The translations under genes and the position numbers were made by a program. Shown here piece after piece: positions 15,120 to 23,278 of a stretch of DNA of 35,250 nucleotides (position 1 is the stretch's first letter; every line of letters begins with the position of its first letter). Source of the DNA: Lachnospiraceae bacterium (GTDB taxonomy: Bacteria > Bacillota > Clostridia > Lachnospirales > Lachnospiraceae); NCBI GenBank assembly GCA_900757145.1, contig CAAEMT010000013.1, positions 1 through 35,250 of the forward strand, written 5' to 3'. The notes under the pieces are model-generated. The model worked only from the letters and a program-made list of their open reading frames with translations, did not search any database and had not been told where the DNA came from.

Positions 15120-16247
15120 TTACTCGCCTCCGAGATAAATACGGGGAACCCGCTTTCCTATATCGCAGATAAACTCATACGGGAACCGGCCGGAGTATTT
15201 GTCTATCTCCTCCAAGGTGATCTCCTGCGTTCCATCCCGTCCCAAAAGCGTCACTTCATCAAAAAGTTCTGCGTCAATGTCTGTCACATCGATCATAAAC
15301 TGATCCATACAGATTCTTCCGAGGATCGGAGCCCTCCTGCCGCGGACAAGCACGTATCCTCTGTCGCTTAAGCTTCTCGGATAGCCATCTCCATAGCCTG
15401 CCGGAACTGTCGCAACGACCGTCTCTTTTTCCGCGGTAAAGATCCCTCCATAGCTGACCGAGGTTCCAGGCTGTATCTTATTCAGATGTATAATGTGCGA
15501 TTTCAGCGACATAGCCGGCAGAAGCTTCATACAGCTTCTGTCCACCTCCTCCGATGGGTATACTCCGTATATACTGATACCCGCGCGTACCATATCCATA
15601 TTTGCAGAAGGGATCTCCATGATCCCGGCGCTGTTTGAACAATGACGTATAAATCCTCGTACACCTTCTGCTTCAAGCCCATCGCAAAATGCCGAAAACC
15701 GCGCGATCTGCTCTGCTGTAAAACTCTTATCCGTCTCGTCAGCCTTTGCAAAATGCGTAAACACACCCTCTATTTGAATATCTGTAAGCCGGCTGATCTG
15801 TTTTACCGTATCGATTCCATTTTTATCATCAGTCACACCGATGCGCGACATTCCCGTATCAACCGCAATGTGGATCGGCGCCTGCACGCCGCAGCGCTTT
15901 GCGGCATCCGCAAACTGCCGTGCCGTTTCATACGAAAAGACAGACGGGCGCACTCCATGAGCTGCCATCCACTCGTAGTCCTCCTCAAACGCATAACCGA
16001 GAATCATCACTGGCTTTTTGATACCTGCCTCCCGAAGCTCTCTGGCTTCGCACGATGCTGCGACTGCAAATCCCCATATATAATCGTATTTTTCCACCAT
16101 CCGCGCAATCGGCACCGCGCCGTGACCGTAACCGTCCGTTTTCACGACCGCTACCATCCTGACATTATCTTTTATATGTTCCTTCATACTTTTGAAATTC
16201 TGTGCGACAGCATCCAGATCTATATAAGCGGTAATCCTGCCATTCAT
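15120..16247 (-). CDS. alr: Alanine racemase
   Basis: Alr is a PLP enzyme that makes D-alanine for peptidoglycan. From the ATG at 16247 the protein is 375 aa and begins MNGRITAYIDLDAVAQNF. The PLP lysine is K36 in VVKTDGYGHG, and the catalytic tyrosine lies in GTSVSYGGIF of the C-terminal domain, followed by VPAGYGDGYPR. This start is preferred over the ATG at 16268 because GAGG lies six bases upstream and the longer form overlaps nnr. It begins 13 bases after the nnr stop and belongs to the rex-nnr-alr-mazF run. Confidence 0.96.
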   Translation of the reverse strand: MNGRITAYIDLDAVAQNFKSMKEHIKDNVRMVAVVKTDGYGHGAVPIARMVEKYDYIWGFAVAASCEARELREAGIKKPVMILGYAFEEDYEWMAAHGVRPSVFSYETARQFADAAKRCGVQAPIHIAVDTGMSRIGVTDDKNGIDTVKQISRLTDIQIEGVFTHFAKADETDKSFTAEQIARFSAFCDGLEAEGVRGFIRHCSNSAGIMEIPSANMDMVRAGISIYGVYPSEEVDRSCMKLLPAMSLKSHIIHLNKIQPGTSVSYGGIFTAEKETVVATVPAGYGDGYPRSLSDRGYVLVRGRRAPILGRICMDQFMIDVTDIDAELFDEVTLLGRDGTQEITLEEIDKYSGRFPYEFICDIGKRVPRIYLGGE

Positions 16248-16260
16248 CCTTTTCCTCTTA

Positions 16261-17766
16261 TCAGTCAAAACGATGTTCCTCCATTCGTTTTAATACACAG
16301 CTTGCTTCCTCCGCAATATCGCGGGCGATCATCCCATATGCGCCCTTTTTCTCTCTTGCGCTGTCTCCTGAAAGACCATGCAGGTAAACGCCAAGTGTCG
16401 CCGCTTCAAATGCAGGCATGCGCTGAGCCGCCAGAGCGCAGATGATCCCGGTAAGGACGTCTCCTGAACCTCCCGATGCCATACCGCTGTTGCCTGACGT
16501 ATTGATATACGATTTCTTTCCATTCGAAACAACGGTACGCGCGTCTTTAAGCGCACAGATCACGCCGTACTGTAACGCAAATTCTTTCGCCGAGCGGAGA
16601 ATGTCCTCCAGAATTTCTTCCTTGCTGCTGTCTGTAAGCCGCATCATCTCTCCAATGTGCGGCGTCACGATTACGGAAGCCTCTGTATCATAGAGAAGCT
16701 CGATCTGCTCTGACAGCAGATTCAGCCCGTCAGCATCTATAACGAGTATTTTTTTCCAATTTGCAAGCACATATTCCAGTATCTTATTCTGCGCCGCGCC
16801 AATGCCAAATCCAGGACCGATTCCGACTACATCCGCCCATGCAAGCGCTTCCTGAAGCATACTCTGCGGAAACACATCCGGCTGCCATACGGATACAATC
16901 GCCTCCGGCAGATAAGACTGCAGTACCTGACGATTGCACTTTGGTGTAAGTACGCGCACAAGACCACTGCCGCTGCGGTAGGCAGCCATTGCTGCCAGAC
17001 AGGCAGCACCGCTCATCCCTTCGCTCCCGGCAATCAGAAGAACCTTTCCGTATGTTCCTTTGTTTGAATAAGGCTTTCTGGGAGCAATTCCTGCCAGATC
17101 GTCCGGCGTATATGTAAATACAGACGGCAATCCGCTGTGAAAACGTCCCGCTGTGATCCCGATATCACGGCACACTACATTTCCGCAGCACTGCGTACCG
17201 GGATACAGCACATGCCCAAGCTTTCGATAAGCAAAGGTCACGGTAAGATCCGCTTCCACCGCGGTTCCCATAATCTTTCCCGTATCTGTCCCGATGCCGC
17301 TTGGAATATCAACTGAAACAACACAGGCATCCTGCTGATTGATCCAGGCGATAACCTCCGCATATGCGCCCTCGATATTGCGCGACAATCCGATGCCAAA
17401 AACTGCATCCACAATAGTAGTATATTCGTGCTGCATGTAATTACTGCTGATTTTTATCCCGCAATTTTCACATATCTGACGCTGCAGTCTTGTTTCCTCG
17501 CTCATGGCCTCTTCGCGTCCCACAAATGCGACAGATACGCGAATGCCCTGCGCGTCAAGCAGTCTCGCAGCCGCAAAGCCATCCCCTCCGTTGTTTCCGG
17601 AACCGCAGACAACCAGTACACTGTGCAGATCGCACTGCGCCCGATGTATTTCCTCAACCGTGCAGAGTGCAGCCCGCTCCATCAAAACGAGTGAAGGTAT
17701 TCCTATCTTATGGATCGTATCGTAATCATACTGCTTCATTTGCGCAGCATTCAGCAAAAATTCCAT
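16261..17766 (-). CDS. nnr: Bifunctional NAD(P)H-hydrate epimerase / ADP-dependent dehydratase
   Basis: Nnr repairs damaged hydrated NAD(P)H: the N-terminal YjeF_N domain epimerises NAD(P)HX and the C-terminal ribokinase-like CARKD domain dehydrates it using ADP. The 501-aa protein has VCGSGNNGGDGFAAARLL in the first domain (about 1-210), and GSEGMSGAACLAA, VVGIGPGFG and GMASGGSGDVLTG in the second. The ATG at 17766 (MEFLLNAAQMKQYD) has GAGG eight bases upstream and lies 10 bases after the rex stop; a longer frame from 17793 overlaps rex and is rejected. Pairing an NAD(P)H repair enzyme with the NADH sensor Rex is functionally coherent. Confidence 0.96.
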   Translation of the reverse strand: MEFLLNAAQMKQYDYDTIHKIGIPSLVLMERAALCTVEEIHRAQCDLHSVLVVCGSGNNGGDGFAAARLLDAQGIRVSVAFVGREEAMSEETRLQRQICENCGIKISSNYMQHEYTTIVDAVFGIGLSRNIEGAYAEVIAWINQQDACVVSVDIPSGIGTDTGKIMGTAVEADLTVTFAYRKLGHVLYPGTQCCGNVVCRDIGITAGRFHSGLPSVFTYTPDDLAGIAPRKPYSNKGTYGKVLLIAGSEGMSGAACLAAMAAYRSGSGLVRVLTPKCNRQVLQSYLPEAIVSVWQPDVFPQSMLQEALAWADVVGIGPGFGIGAAQNKILEYVLANWKKILVIDADGLNLLSEQIELLYDTEASVIVTPHIGEMMRLTDSSKEEILEDILRSAKEFALQYGVICALKDARTVVSNGKKSYINTSGNSGMASGGSGDVLTGIICALAAQRMPAFEAATLGVYLHGLSGDSAREKKGAYGMIARDIAEEASCVLKRMEEHRFD

Positions 17767-17776
17767 GAAAGCAGCC

Positions 17777-18415
17777 TCATTTCTTTTTCTCAAGATGATT
17801 CAGATTATAGGAAAGCTGCATCAGGCTCTCCGACAAATGCACGTTTTCAACCACAACACTTTTGGGAAGGTGGAGATCTGTATGCGCAAAATTCCAGATC
17901 GCACGCACGCCATTTTCTACAAGAATCGGCGCTACCTCCTCCGCCCCCGCCTTTGGAAGCGTCAGAGCCGCGATCTTAATCTCATTATCTTTAATAAATT
18001 TCGAAAGCTCCTCTACCATACGCACCTCGATTCCATGAACAAAAGTGCCCTGAAGCTTTGGATTTCTGTCAAAGATTCCTTTTACGACAAATCCCCGTTT
18101 TTCAAATTTAACATAGTTTGCAAGTGCCTGCCCGAGATTTCCCGCTCCGACAATGATCATATTATAGACCTGATCAAGTCCGAGTATCTTTCCGATCTCA
18201 CTGTGCAGATATTTCACGTTGTATCCGTAACCCTGCTGTCCAAACCCGCCGAAATTATTCAGATCCTGACGTATCTGCGATGCCGTCACACTCATCATAT
18301 CACTTAACTCATTCGATGAGATGCGCTCCACATTTGCCTCAAGTAAATCCCCCAGATACCGATAATAGCGCGGCAGTCTTTTGATCACTACTTTCGGAAT
18401 AGAATGTTCGTCCAC
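17777..18415 (-). CDS. rex: Redox-sensing transcriptional repressor Rex
   Basis: Rex senses the NADH/NAD+ ratio and represses fermentation and respiration genes when NADH is low. The 212-aa protein starts at GTG 18415 (family length 210-215), with AAGGGG about eight bases upstream; a frame extending to 18490 has 25 non-homologous residues and overlaps the promoter. The winged helix has SVTASQIRQDLNNFGGFGQQ and the Rossmann fold has IIVGAGNLGQALANY. The C-terminal swapped helix region (SYNLNHLEKKK) is present. It heads the run nnr-alr-mazF and is divergent from the ABC-F gene. Its promoter carries a Rex-like operator, suggesting autoregulation. Confidence 0.96.
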   Translation of the reverse strand: MDEHSIPKVVIKRLPRYYRYLGDLLEANVERISSNELSDMMSVTASQIRQDLNNFGGFGQQGYGYNVKYLHSEIGKILGLDQVYNMIIVGAGNLGQALANYVKFEKRGFVVKGIFDRNPKLQGTFVHGIEVRMVEELSKFIKDNEIKIAALTLPKAGAEEVAPILVENGVRAIWNFAHTDLHLPKSVVVENVHLSESLMQLSYNLNHLEKKK

Positions 18416-18461
18416 ATTTTCACCCCTTCTCTTTCCATTTTTCTCTGGAAATATTATCATT

Positions 18462-18490
18462 ATTATACTCGCTTGTGATTTTTCTGTCAA
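18462..18490 (-). promoter_or_regulatory. Consensus SigA promoter of rex with overlapping Rex-like operator
   Basis: On the minus strand TTGACA (18485-18490) and TATAAT (18462-18467) are perfect consensus boxes 17 bases apart. Read on the plus strand, TTGTGATTTTTCTGTCAA at 18473-18490 fits the Rex operator TTGTGA-N6-TCACAA exactly in the left half and at four of six bases in the right half. The site covers the -35 box and most of the spacer, where binding would block RNA polymerase. The promoter is certain; the operator is inferred. Confidence 0.8.
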
Positions 18491-18549
18491 TGACGCGCCT
18501 TTCTTTCATATTTTATTGTTTCGTGGCTGCTCCGTACTTAATTTCCAGC

Positions 18550-18577
18550 TTGTCTTTTTCCTGTTTTCCGCTATAAT
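18550..18577 (+). promoter_or_regulatory. Promoter of the ABC-F gene
   Basis: TTGTCT (18550-18555) and a perfect TATAAT (18572-18577) are 16 bases apart. The leader to the ATG is only about 25 bases, so there is no room for an attenuator of the kind found before antibiotic-resistance ABC-F genes. Confidence 0.7.
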
Positions 18578-18608
18578 AAAATAGAACTTTTTAAAAGGAG
18601 AATTACAT

Positions 18609-20519
18609 ATGATACTTTCCTGTCAAAATATTGTAAAATCATTCGGAACCGACGTTATCATAAAGGGCGGTTCTTTCCACATAGAGGAAAATGAAAAGGC
18701 TGCGATCGTCGGCATCAACGGCGCCGGAAAGACAACTCTTCTTCGCATTATCGCAGGAGAATCTTCTCCCGATTCCGGTACAGTAACGCTCGCAAAAGGC
18801 AGTACGCTTGGTTATCTGAAGCAGCATCAAAATGTCAGTAGTACGTCCTCTATCTACGACGAACTTCTGTCTGTCAAGGAGGATCTGCTTCAAATGGAGC
18901 GCCGTCTGCGTGAAATAGAACACGAGATGAAGCATCTTAGCGGCGAAAAGCTGCAAGCGCTTATGGAGCAATACAACAGAATATCCACGGAATTCGAACA
19001 CAGGAACGGCTACGCCATCCAAAGCGAGGTGACCGGAGTCTTAAAAGGGCTCGGATTTACGGAGGATGAATTTTCCAAACAGATCTGCACCCTTTCCGGC
19101 GGTCAGAAAACCCGCGTTGCACTCGGAAAGCTGCTTTTATCCGAGCCGGATATCCTGCTTCTCGATGAGCCTATCAACCACCTTGATCTGCACTCTATCT
19201 CATGGCTCGAATCGTATCTGCTTTCTTACAAAAAAGCTGTGCTGATCGTCGCACACGATCGCTACTTTTTAAACCGTGTAGCTTCCAAAATCATCGAGCT
19301 TGACAACGGCACGATTTCTTCTTTTTCAGGAAATTACTCTGATTACGCCGAGAAGAAAGCGCAGCTTCGCGAAACGGCATGGAAGGCTTATCTCAATCAG
19401 CAGCAGGAGATCAAGCACCAGGAAGCTGTGATCGCAAAGCTGAAATCATTCAACCGGGAAAAATCCATCAAGCGCGCAGAGAGCAGGGAAAAAATGCTTG
19501 ATAAAATCGAGGTGCTCGACAAACCATCTGAGGTTCGCGCGGATATGCACCTGCACTTTTCTCCGCAGGTGACAAGCGGAAATGATGTCCTGAAAGTCGA
19601 GCATCTTGCGAAGGCATTTCCGGGCAGCCCTCTCTTCTCTGATCTGAATTTTACTGTCAGCCGGGGAGAGCGGATTGCGATCATCGGCGATAACGGAACA
19701 GGCAAAACAACAATTCTCAAGATCTTAAACGAACTGGAGCGTGCGGACAGCGGTTCCTTCACACTTGGCAGCAAGGTACATATCGGATATTACGATCAGG
19801 AGCACCAGCTCCTTCATATGGATAAGACGCTCGTGGAAGAAATTTCGGATATTTATCCTGATATGACGGGAACACAGATCAGAAATGTACTCGCCTCGTT
19901 TCTTTTTACCGGAGACGATGTTTTCAAGCGTGTACGCGACTTGAGCGGCGGCGAGCGCGGCCGTCTTTCTCTTGCGAAGCTAATGCTCTCTCAGGCGAAC
20001 TTTCTGATCCTCGACGAGCCGACGAACCATCTCGACATTACCTCAAAAGAGATCCTCGAAGAAGCGCTGCGCAATTATACCGGAACAGTGCTCTATGTCT
20101 CACACGACCGTTACTTTATCAATCGGACGGCAACGCGTATCCTTGAGCTGAAAAATCAGACTATGATCAACTATATCGGCAATTATGATTATTATCTGGA
20201 GAAAGTCGATGAACTCACGAAAGCATACGCTCCGACAGCAGATACGCCCGATACCTCTTCCGAAACCTCCGGCTCCCGGCTCGACTGGGAACGCCAAAAG
20301 GAAGAACAGGCCAGAATAAGGAAGCGGCAGAATGAATTGAAAAAGACGGAGGATCGCATTACGCATCTGGAAAACAGAAACAGTGAAATCGATGATCTGA
20401 TGACAAAAGAAGAAATTTTCACAGATGTTGACAAATGCATGGAGCTTGGAAAAGAAAAGGCATCTATATCAGAAGAACTCGATATGCTGTACGAGCAGTG
20501 GGAATTACTGTGTGAGTGA
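18609..20519 (+). CDS. ABC-F family ATPase (Uup/YdiF type)
   Basis: This 636-aa protein has two ABC domains joined by a charged linker and no membrane segments, as in ABC-F proteins that act on the ribosome. Domain 1 has GINGAGKTT (35-43), LSGGQ (162-166) and DEPINHLD (186-193); domain 2 has GDNGTGKTT, LSGGERGRLSLAKL and DEPTNHLD. In domain 1 isoleucine replaces the nearly universal threonine of DEPTNHLD. The C-terminal ~90 residues are a charged coiled coil (RIRKRQNELKKTEDRITHLE), typical of YdiF/Uup, which favours a housekeeping translation factor over a drug-resistance type. AAAGGAG precedes the ATG. It is the only gene on the plus strand here. Confidence 0.93.
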   Translation: MILSCQNIVKSFGTDVIIKGGSFHIEENEKAAIVGINGAGKTTLLRIIAGESSPDSGTVTLAKGSTLGYLKQHQNVSSTSSIYDELLSVKEDLLQMERRLREIEHEMKHLSGEKLQALMEQYNRISTEFEHRNGYAIQSEVTGVLKGLGFTEDEFSKQICTLSGGQKTRVALGKLLLSEPDILLLDEPINHLDLHSISWLESYLLSYKKAVLIVAHDRYFLNRVASKIIELDNGTISSFSGNYSDYAEKKAQLRETAWKAYLNQQQEIKHQEAVIAKLKSFNREKSIKRAESREKMLDKIEVLDKPSEVRADMHLHFSPQVTSGNDVLKVEHLAKAFPGSPLFSDLNFTVSRGERIAIIGDNGTGKTTILKILNELERADSGSFTLGSKVHIGYYDQEHQLLHMDKTLVEEISDIYPDMTGTQIRNVLASFLFTGDDVFKRVRDLSGGERGRLSLAKLMLSQANFLILDEPTNHLDITSKEILEEALRNYTGTVLYVSHDRYFINRTATRILELKNQTMINYIGNYDYYLEKVDELTKAYAPTADTPDTSSETSGSRLDWERQKEEQARIRKRQNELKKTEDRITHLENRNSEIDDLMTKEEIFTDVDKCMELGKEKASISEELDMLYEQWELLCE

Positions 20520-20540
20520 TCCTACTCGCATCAGGAGCAT

Positions 20541-20600
20541 AAAAAGCGGCAACTGCGAAATACCATTTCTCAATGGATTTCCCAGCTGCCGCTTTTTTAT
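20541..20600. terminator. Bidirectional terminator between the ABC-F and SH3 genes
   Basis: AAAAAGCGGCA at 20541-20551 pairs with TGCCGCTTTTT at 20587-20597, with further pairing inside (GAAAT/ATTTC). An A-run on the left and a T-run on the right make it suitable for both converging transcripts. Confidence 0.9.
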
Positions 20601-20616
20601 TTTGCATCTTGTCTGC

Positions 20617-21321
20617 CTAACTTAAAAACTGTCGTCCCATATATCCGACTGTCCCATCGATCCTCACCTCGGCCCAGCCTTCTACCATGCCGAGATATTC
20701 TACTACCGTTCCTGCCCAGTATTCTGCGACAACCTCATACTCATATCCCGGACCGCTTCGGAAATTACACGCCTGATTCAGCGTCATGTATACAGGCTCC
20801 ACTTCTGTGGGAGGCTGTGTCTGCGCCTGTGTCTCAGGTTCAACATCTACAATCTGCTCTGACTGCTGCGTTTCATTCGTACCGGACGTCTGAGGAGTAC
20901 CCGTTTCATTCGTTCCCAGACCTGCAAGCGCTGCCGCGTTCGTATCTGTACCTCCATTTGAATCAGAGCTGTCCTTATCCGACTGCCCTGTACTCTCTGT
21001 CTCGCCGTCCGGCGCAGTATCCTGCTTCTTCTCCTGATCTTTTTGCTGCGCGTCTTTCTTATTTTCAGATTCGCTCTCTTTTTTCTTTTCCGTATCTTTT
21101 TCTGTTTCTTTTTCTGTATCCTTCTCCGTATCTTTCTCGGTCTTCTTCTCTGTGGCTGTCTCCTGCTCCGGAAGTATCTCAATATTCTGTCCCGATGTCG
21201 GTGAATCATACTGCTGATACACGCGGATACCGATCCAGATGATCCCCGCAAACAATACGCCTGCCAGAAACAGCAGAATATATCTCAGATTGTCTGACAG
21301 CCATTCTTTAAATTTGTTCAT
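20617..21321 (-). CDS. Membrane-anchored protein with Glu/Lys-rich stalk and C-terminal SH3 domain
   Basis: The 234-aa protein has a short cytoplasmic N-terminus, one membrane helix (about 13-35), a ~120-residue low-complexity stalk and a bacterial SH3 domain at about 175-234 (MTLNQACNFRSGPGYEYEVV, GWAEVRIDGTVGYMGRQFL). The stalk opens with repeats of the type TEKDTEKETEKD and continues with Gln/Thr/Asp-rich sequence. SH3b domains often bind peptidoglycan, so a wall-associated role is plausible, but no enzyme domain is present. GGAGG lies before the ATG, and the gene starts 11 bases after the stop of the small membrane protein upstream. It ends the thrC run. Confidence 0.85.
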   Translation of the reverse strand: MNKFKEWLSDNLRYILLFLAGVLFAGIIWIGIRVYQQYDSPTSGQNIEILPEQETATEKKTEKDTEKDTEKETEKDTEKKKESESENKKDAQQKDQEKKQDTAPDGETESTGQSDKDSSDSNGGTDTNAAALAGLGTNETGTPQTSGTNETQQSEQIVDVEPETQAQTQPPTEVEPVYMTLNQACNFRSGPGYEYEVVAEYWAGTVVEYLGMVEGWAEVRIDGTVGYMGRQFLS

Positions 21322-21332
21322 AATGCCCTCCT

Positions 21333-21686
21333 CTACCAGAATCGCTTAACAGCCTTTTTGATCGCAACACAATACCACACAACGCACACAATAAATATCA
21401 CGATCGAACCGAGATACAGCGCCGGACTGTGCATTTTGCCGTAATCCTGCGCCAGACCGATCGCTCCGCTTATTACCGCACATGCGCCAAGCAAAAGCTG
21501 TTTTCCCTGCATATACTTTATAAATCCCGCTGTGTCCCTGCACTTTTTTACATTCAGATCCTTGGGGATCAGAGCATTTTCCCTGATCTGTCCCGACCGG
21601 ATCATCGCAATGCTAAGATACAGAACATATACGCCGCACAGCACGATCATTCCATCCATCAGTCCCATAATAGAGCTCGTACTCAT
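21333..21686 (-). CDS. Small membrane protein with three helices, unknown function
   Basis: From ATG 21686 this is 117 aa (MSTSSIMGLMDGM). Three hydrophobic segments are visible: IVLCGVYVLYLSIAMI, LLLGACAVISGAIGLA and LYLGSIVIFIVCVVWYCVAI, separated by a basic loop with KDLNVKKCRD. The start is supported by GGAGG eight bases upstream. A longer frame from 21851 would overlap the end of thrC by 150 bases and is rejected. It begins 13 bases after the thrC stop and is followed 11 bases later by the SH3 gene, so the three are probably one operon. I recognise no family. Confidence 0.75.
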   Translation of the reverse strand: MSTSSIMGLMDGMIVLCGVYVLYLSIAMIRSGQIRENALIPKDLNVKKCRDTAGFIKYMQGKQLLLGACAVISGAIGLAQDYGKMHSPALYLGSIVIFIVCVVWYCVAIKKAVKRFW

Positions 21687-21699
21687 CTGCCTCTTCCTC

Positions 21700-23190
21700 C
21701 TATATCGCAAGAAATTCTCTGACTGCCTGCTCCATCTGATCCCTGTCAATAACTTTATCATGCAGGATAGGAGCGTTTCGTATTTCTTCAATCGCCCGCG
21801 GTACTGCTGTATGCGAAATTCTGGAAAGCTCATCGATAAGAGCAAAATCATCCATATCCGCGTATTTTTTATCGATCGCTTCCATCACGCTTCTTGCGAA
21901 TTTATACGGGCTTGCCGTAGACGCGATCACTGTCGGAGTCGTGTCATGGCACGCCTGACGGTACTCATGATAAACGCGCGACGCAACAGCTGTATGCGTA
22001 TCCAGTACGTATCCTGTATTCTGATATACGCGTGAGATCTCCTCTGCCGTCTGCTCACACGTCGCAAAACCGCCGTAAAAATCTTTCATGCGCTCTCGCA
22101 TCTCAGGCGTCACCGTATATTTCCCGTGCTCACTAAGCTCGCGCATCAAAGATGCATTTACTGCCGCGTCATCTCCTGCGATACGGTAAACCAGACGTTC
22201 CAGATTGCTGGAGATTAAAATATCCATAGATGGAGATGATGTCAGGATAAATTCTCTGTTCCTGTCGTATGTACCGACTCTGAAGAAATCATACAGAACC
22301 TTATTTTCATTTGACGCACAGATCAGCTTACCGATGGGAAGCCCCATGTTCTTTGCGTAAAAAGCCGCGAGGATATTTCCGAAATTCCCAGTCGGCACAA
22401 CGACATTCATCGGATCACCGACAGAGATCGTTGCGTTTTTTACCATCTGCCCATACGCATAAACGTAGTATACGATCTGCGGTACAAGACGGCCGATATT
22501 GATCGAATTTGCAGAGGAAAAACGAAATCCCGCAGCTTCAAGCTCTCTGCCAAGCGCTGAATCGCCAAAAAGCTTCTTAACGCCGGTCTGCGCATCGTCA
22601 AAATTCCCACGGATACCGATCACGCATGTATTTTCTCCCTTCTGCGTAATCATCTGTCTTTCCTGAACCGCGCTGACGCCGTCTTTTGGATAGAATACGA
22701 TGATACGCGTACCCGGAACATCGGCAAAGCCCGCAAGAGCAGCCTTTCCCGTATCGCCTGATGTCGCCGTCAAAATCACGATCTCTTTCTCCTCATGGTT
22801 TTTCTTAGCAGCAGTTGTCATCAGATACGGAAGAATCGACAGTGCCATATCCTTAAAGGCGATCGTTGCGCCGTGGAACAGCTCCAGATAATAAGCGCCA
22901 TCTGCCTCTCTAAGCGGCGCGATCTGAGGTACGTCGAATTTCTCATCGTACGCCCTACAGATACAGTCTTTTAATTCCTCCTGCGTATAATCCGTAAGAA
23001 ACTGCTTCATCACAGCATACGCAGTCTCATGGTAAGTCATATCAGCAAATGCTTCAAGCGGCACATCAAGCTTCGGAAGATACTCCGGTACGTACAAACC
23101 GCCGTCCCCTGCCAGTCCCTTCAAAACTGCCTGCGATGCAGTCACAATATCATCTGCATTTCGTGTACTTCTGAACATTAGATCCATCAT
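21700..23190 (-). CDS. thrC: Threonine synthase
   Basis: ThrC is a PLP enzyme that converts O-phosphohomoserine to threonine, the last step of the pathway. At about 496 aa it is of the long (fungal/E. coli-like) class. The PLP lysine is K113 in HGATIAFKDMALS, the phosphate-binding part is ATSGDTGKAALAGF, and the N-terminus has the typical FRSTRN and GLAGDGGLYVPE. The start is ATG 23190, about five bases after AAAGGG; ATG 23187 is equally possible, while a GTG at 23196 would overlap the ribosome binding site. No hom or thrB is adjacent. It has its own promoter and probably carries two small membrane protein genes downstream. Confidence 0.95.
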   Translation of the reverse strand: MMDLMFRSTRNADDIVTASQAVLKGLAGDGGLYVPEYLPKLDVPLEAFADMTYHETAYAVMKQFLTDYTQEELKDCICRAYDEKFDVPQIAPLREADGAYYLELFHGATIAFKDMALSILPYLMTTAAKKNHEEKEIVILTATSGDTGKAALAGFADVPGTRIIVFYPKDGVSAVQERQMITQKGENTCVIGIRGNFDDAQTGVKKLFGDSALGRELEAAGFRFSSANSINIGRLVPQIVYYVYAYGQMVKNATISVGDPMNVVVPTGNFGNILAAFYAKNMGLPIGKLICASNENKVLYDFFRVGTYDRNREFILTSSPSMDILISSNLERLVYRIAGDDAAVNASLMRELSEHGKYTVTPEMRERMKDFYGGFATCEQTAEEISRVYQNTGYVLDTHTAVASRVYHEYRQACHDTTPTVIASTASPYKFARSVMEAIDKKYADMDDFALIDELSRISHTAVPRAIEEIRNAPILHDKVIDRDQMEQAVREFLAI

Positions 23191-23220
23191 CTTCACCCTT
23201 TACTTTGATTTTATTTCCTG

Positions 23221-23249
23221 AGTATATCATAAGAAAAAGACTGTTGCAA
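23221..23249 (-). promoter_or_regulatory. SigA-type promoter of thrC
   Basis: TTGCAA (23244-23249) and TATACT (23221-23226) on the minus strand are 17 bases apart. The -35 box lies in the loop and right arm of the upstream terminator hairpin. Confidence 0.75.
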
Positions 23250-23266
23250 TGAAAACAACAGCCTTT
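23233..23266 (-). terminator. Terminator of the SleB-type hydrolase gene
   Basis: On the minus strand a GGCTGTTG/CAACAGTC stem with a short loop is followed by TTTTTCTTATG. It begins about 13 bases after the stop codon and overlaps the thrC promoter. Confidence 0.8.
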
Positions 23267-23278
23267 TCCCGCCCTTTT

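Noticed and set aside
15642..16445. A 267-codon plus-strand frame
   Set aside because: It is antisense to alr and the end of nnr. Composition is rich in Cys, His and Arg, as expected of a shadow frame.
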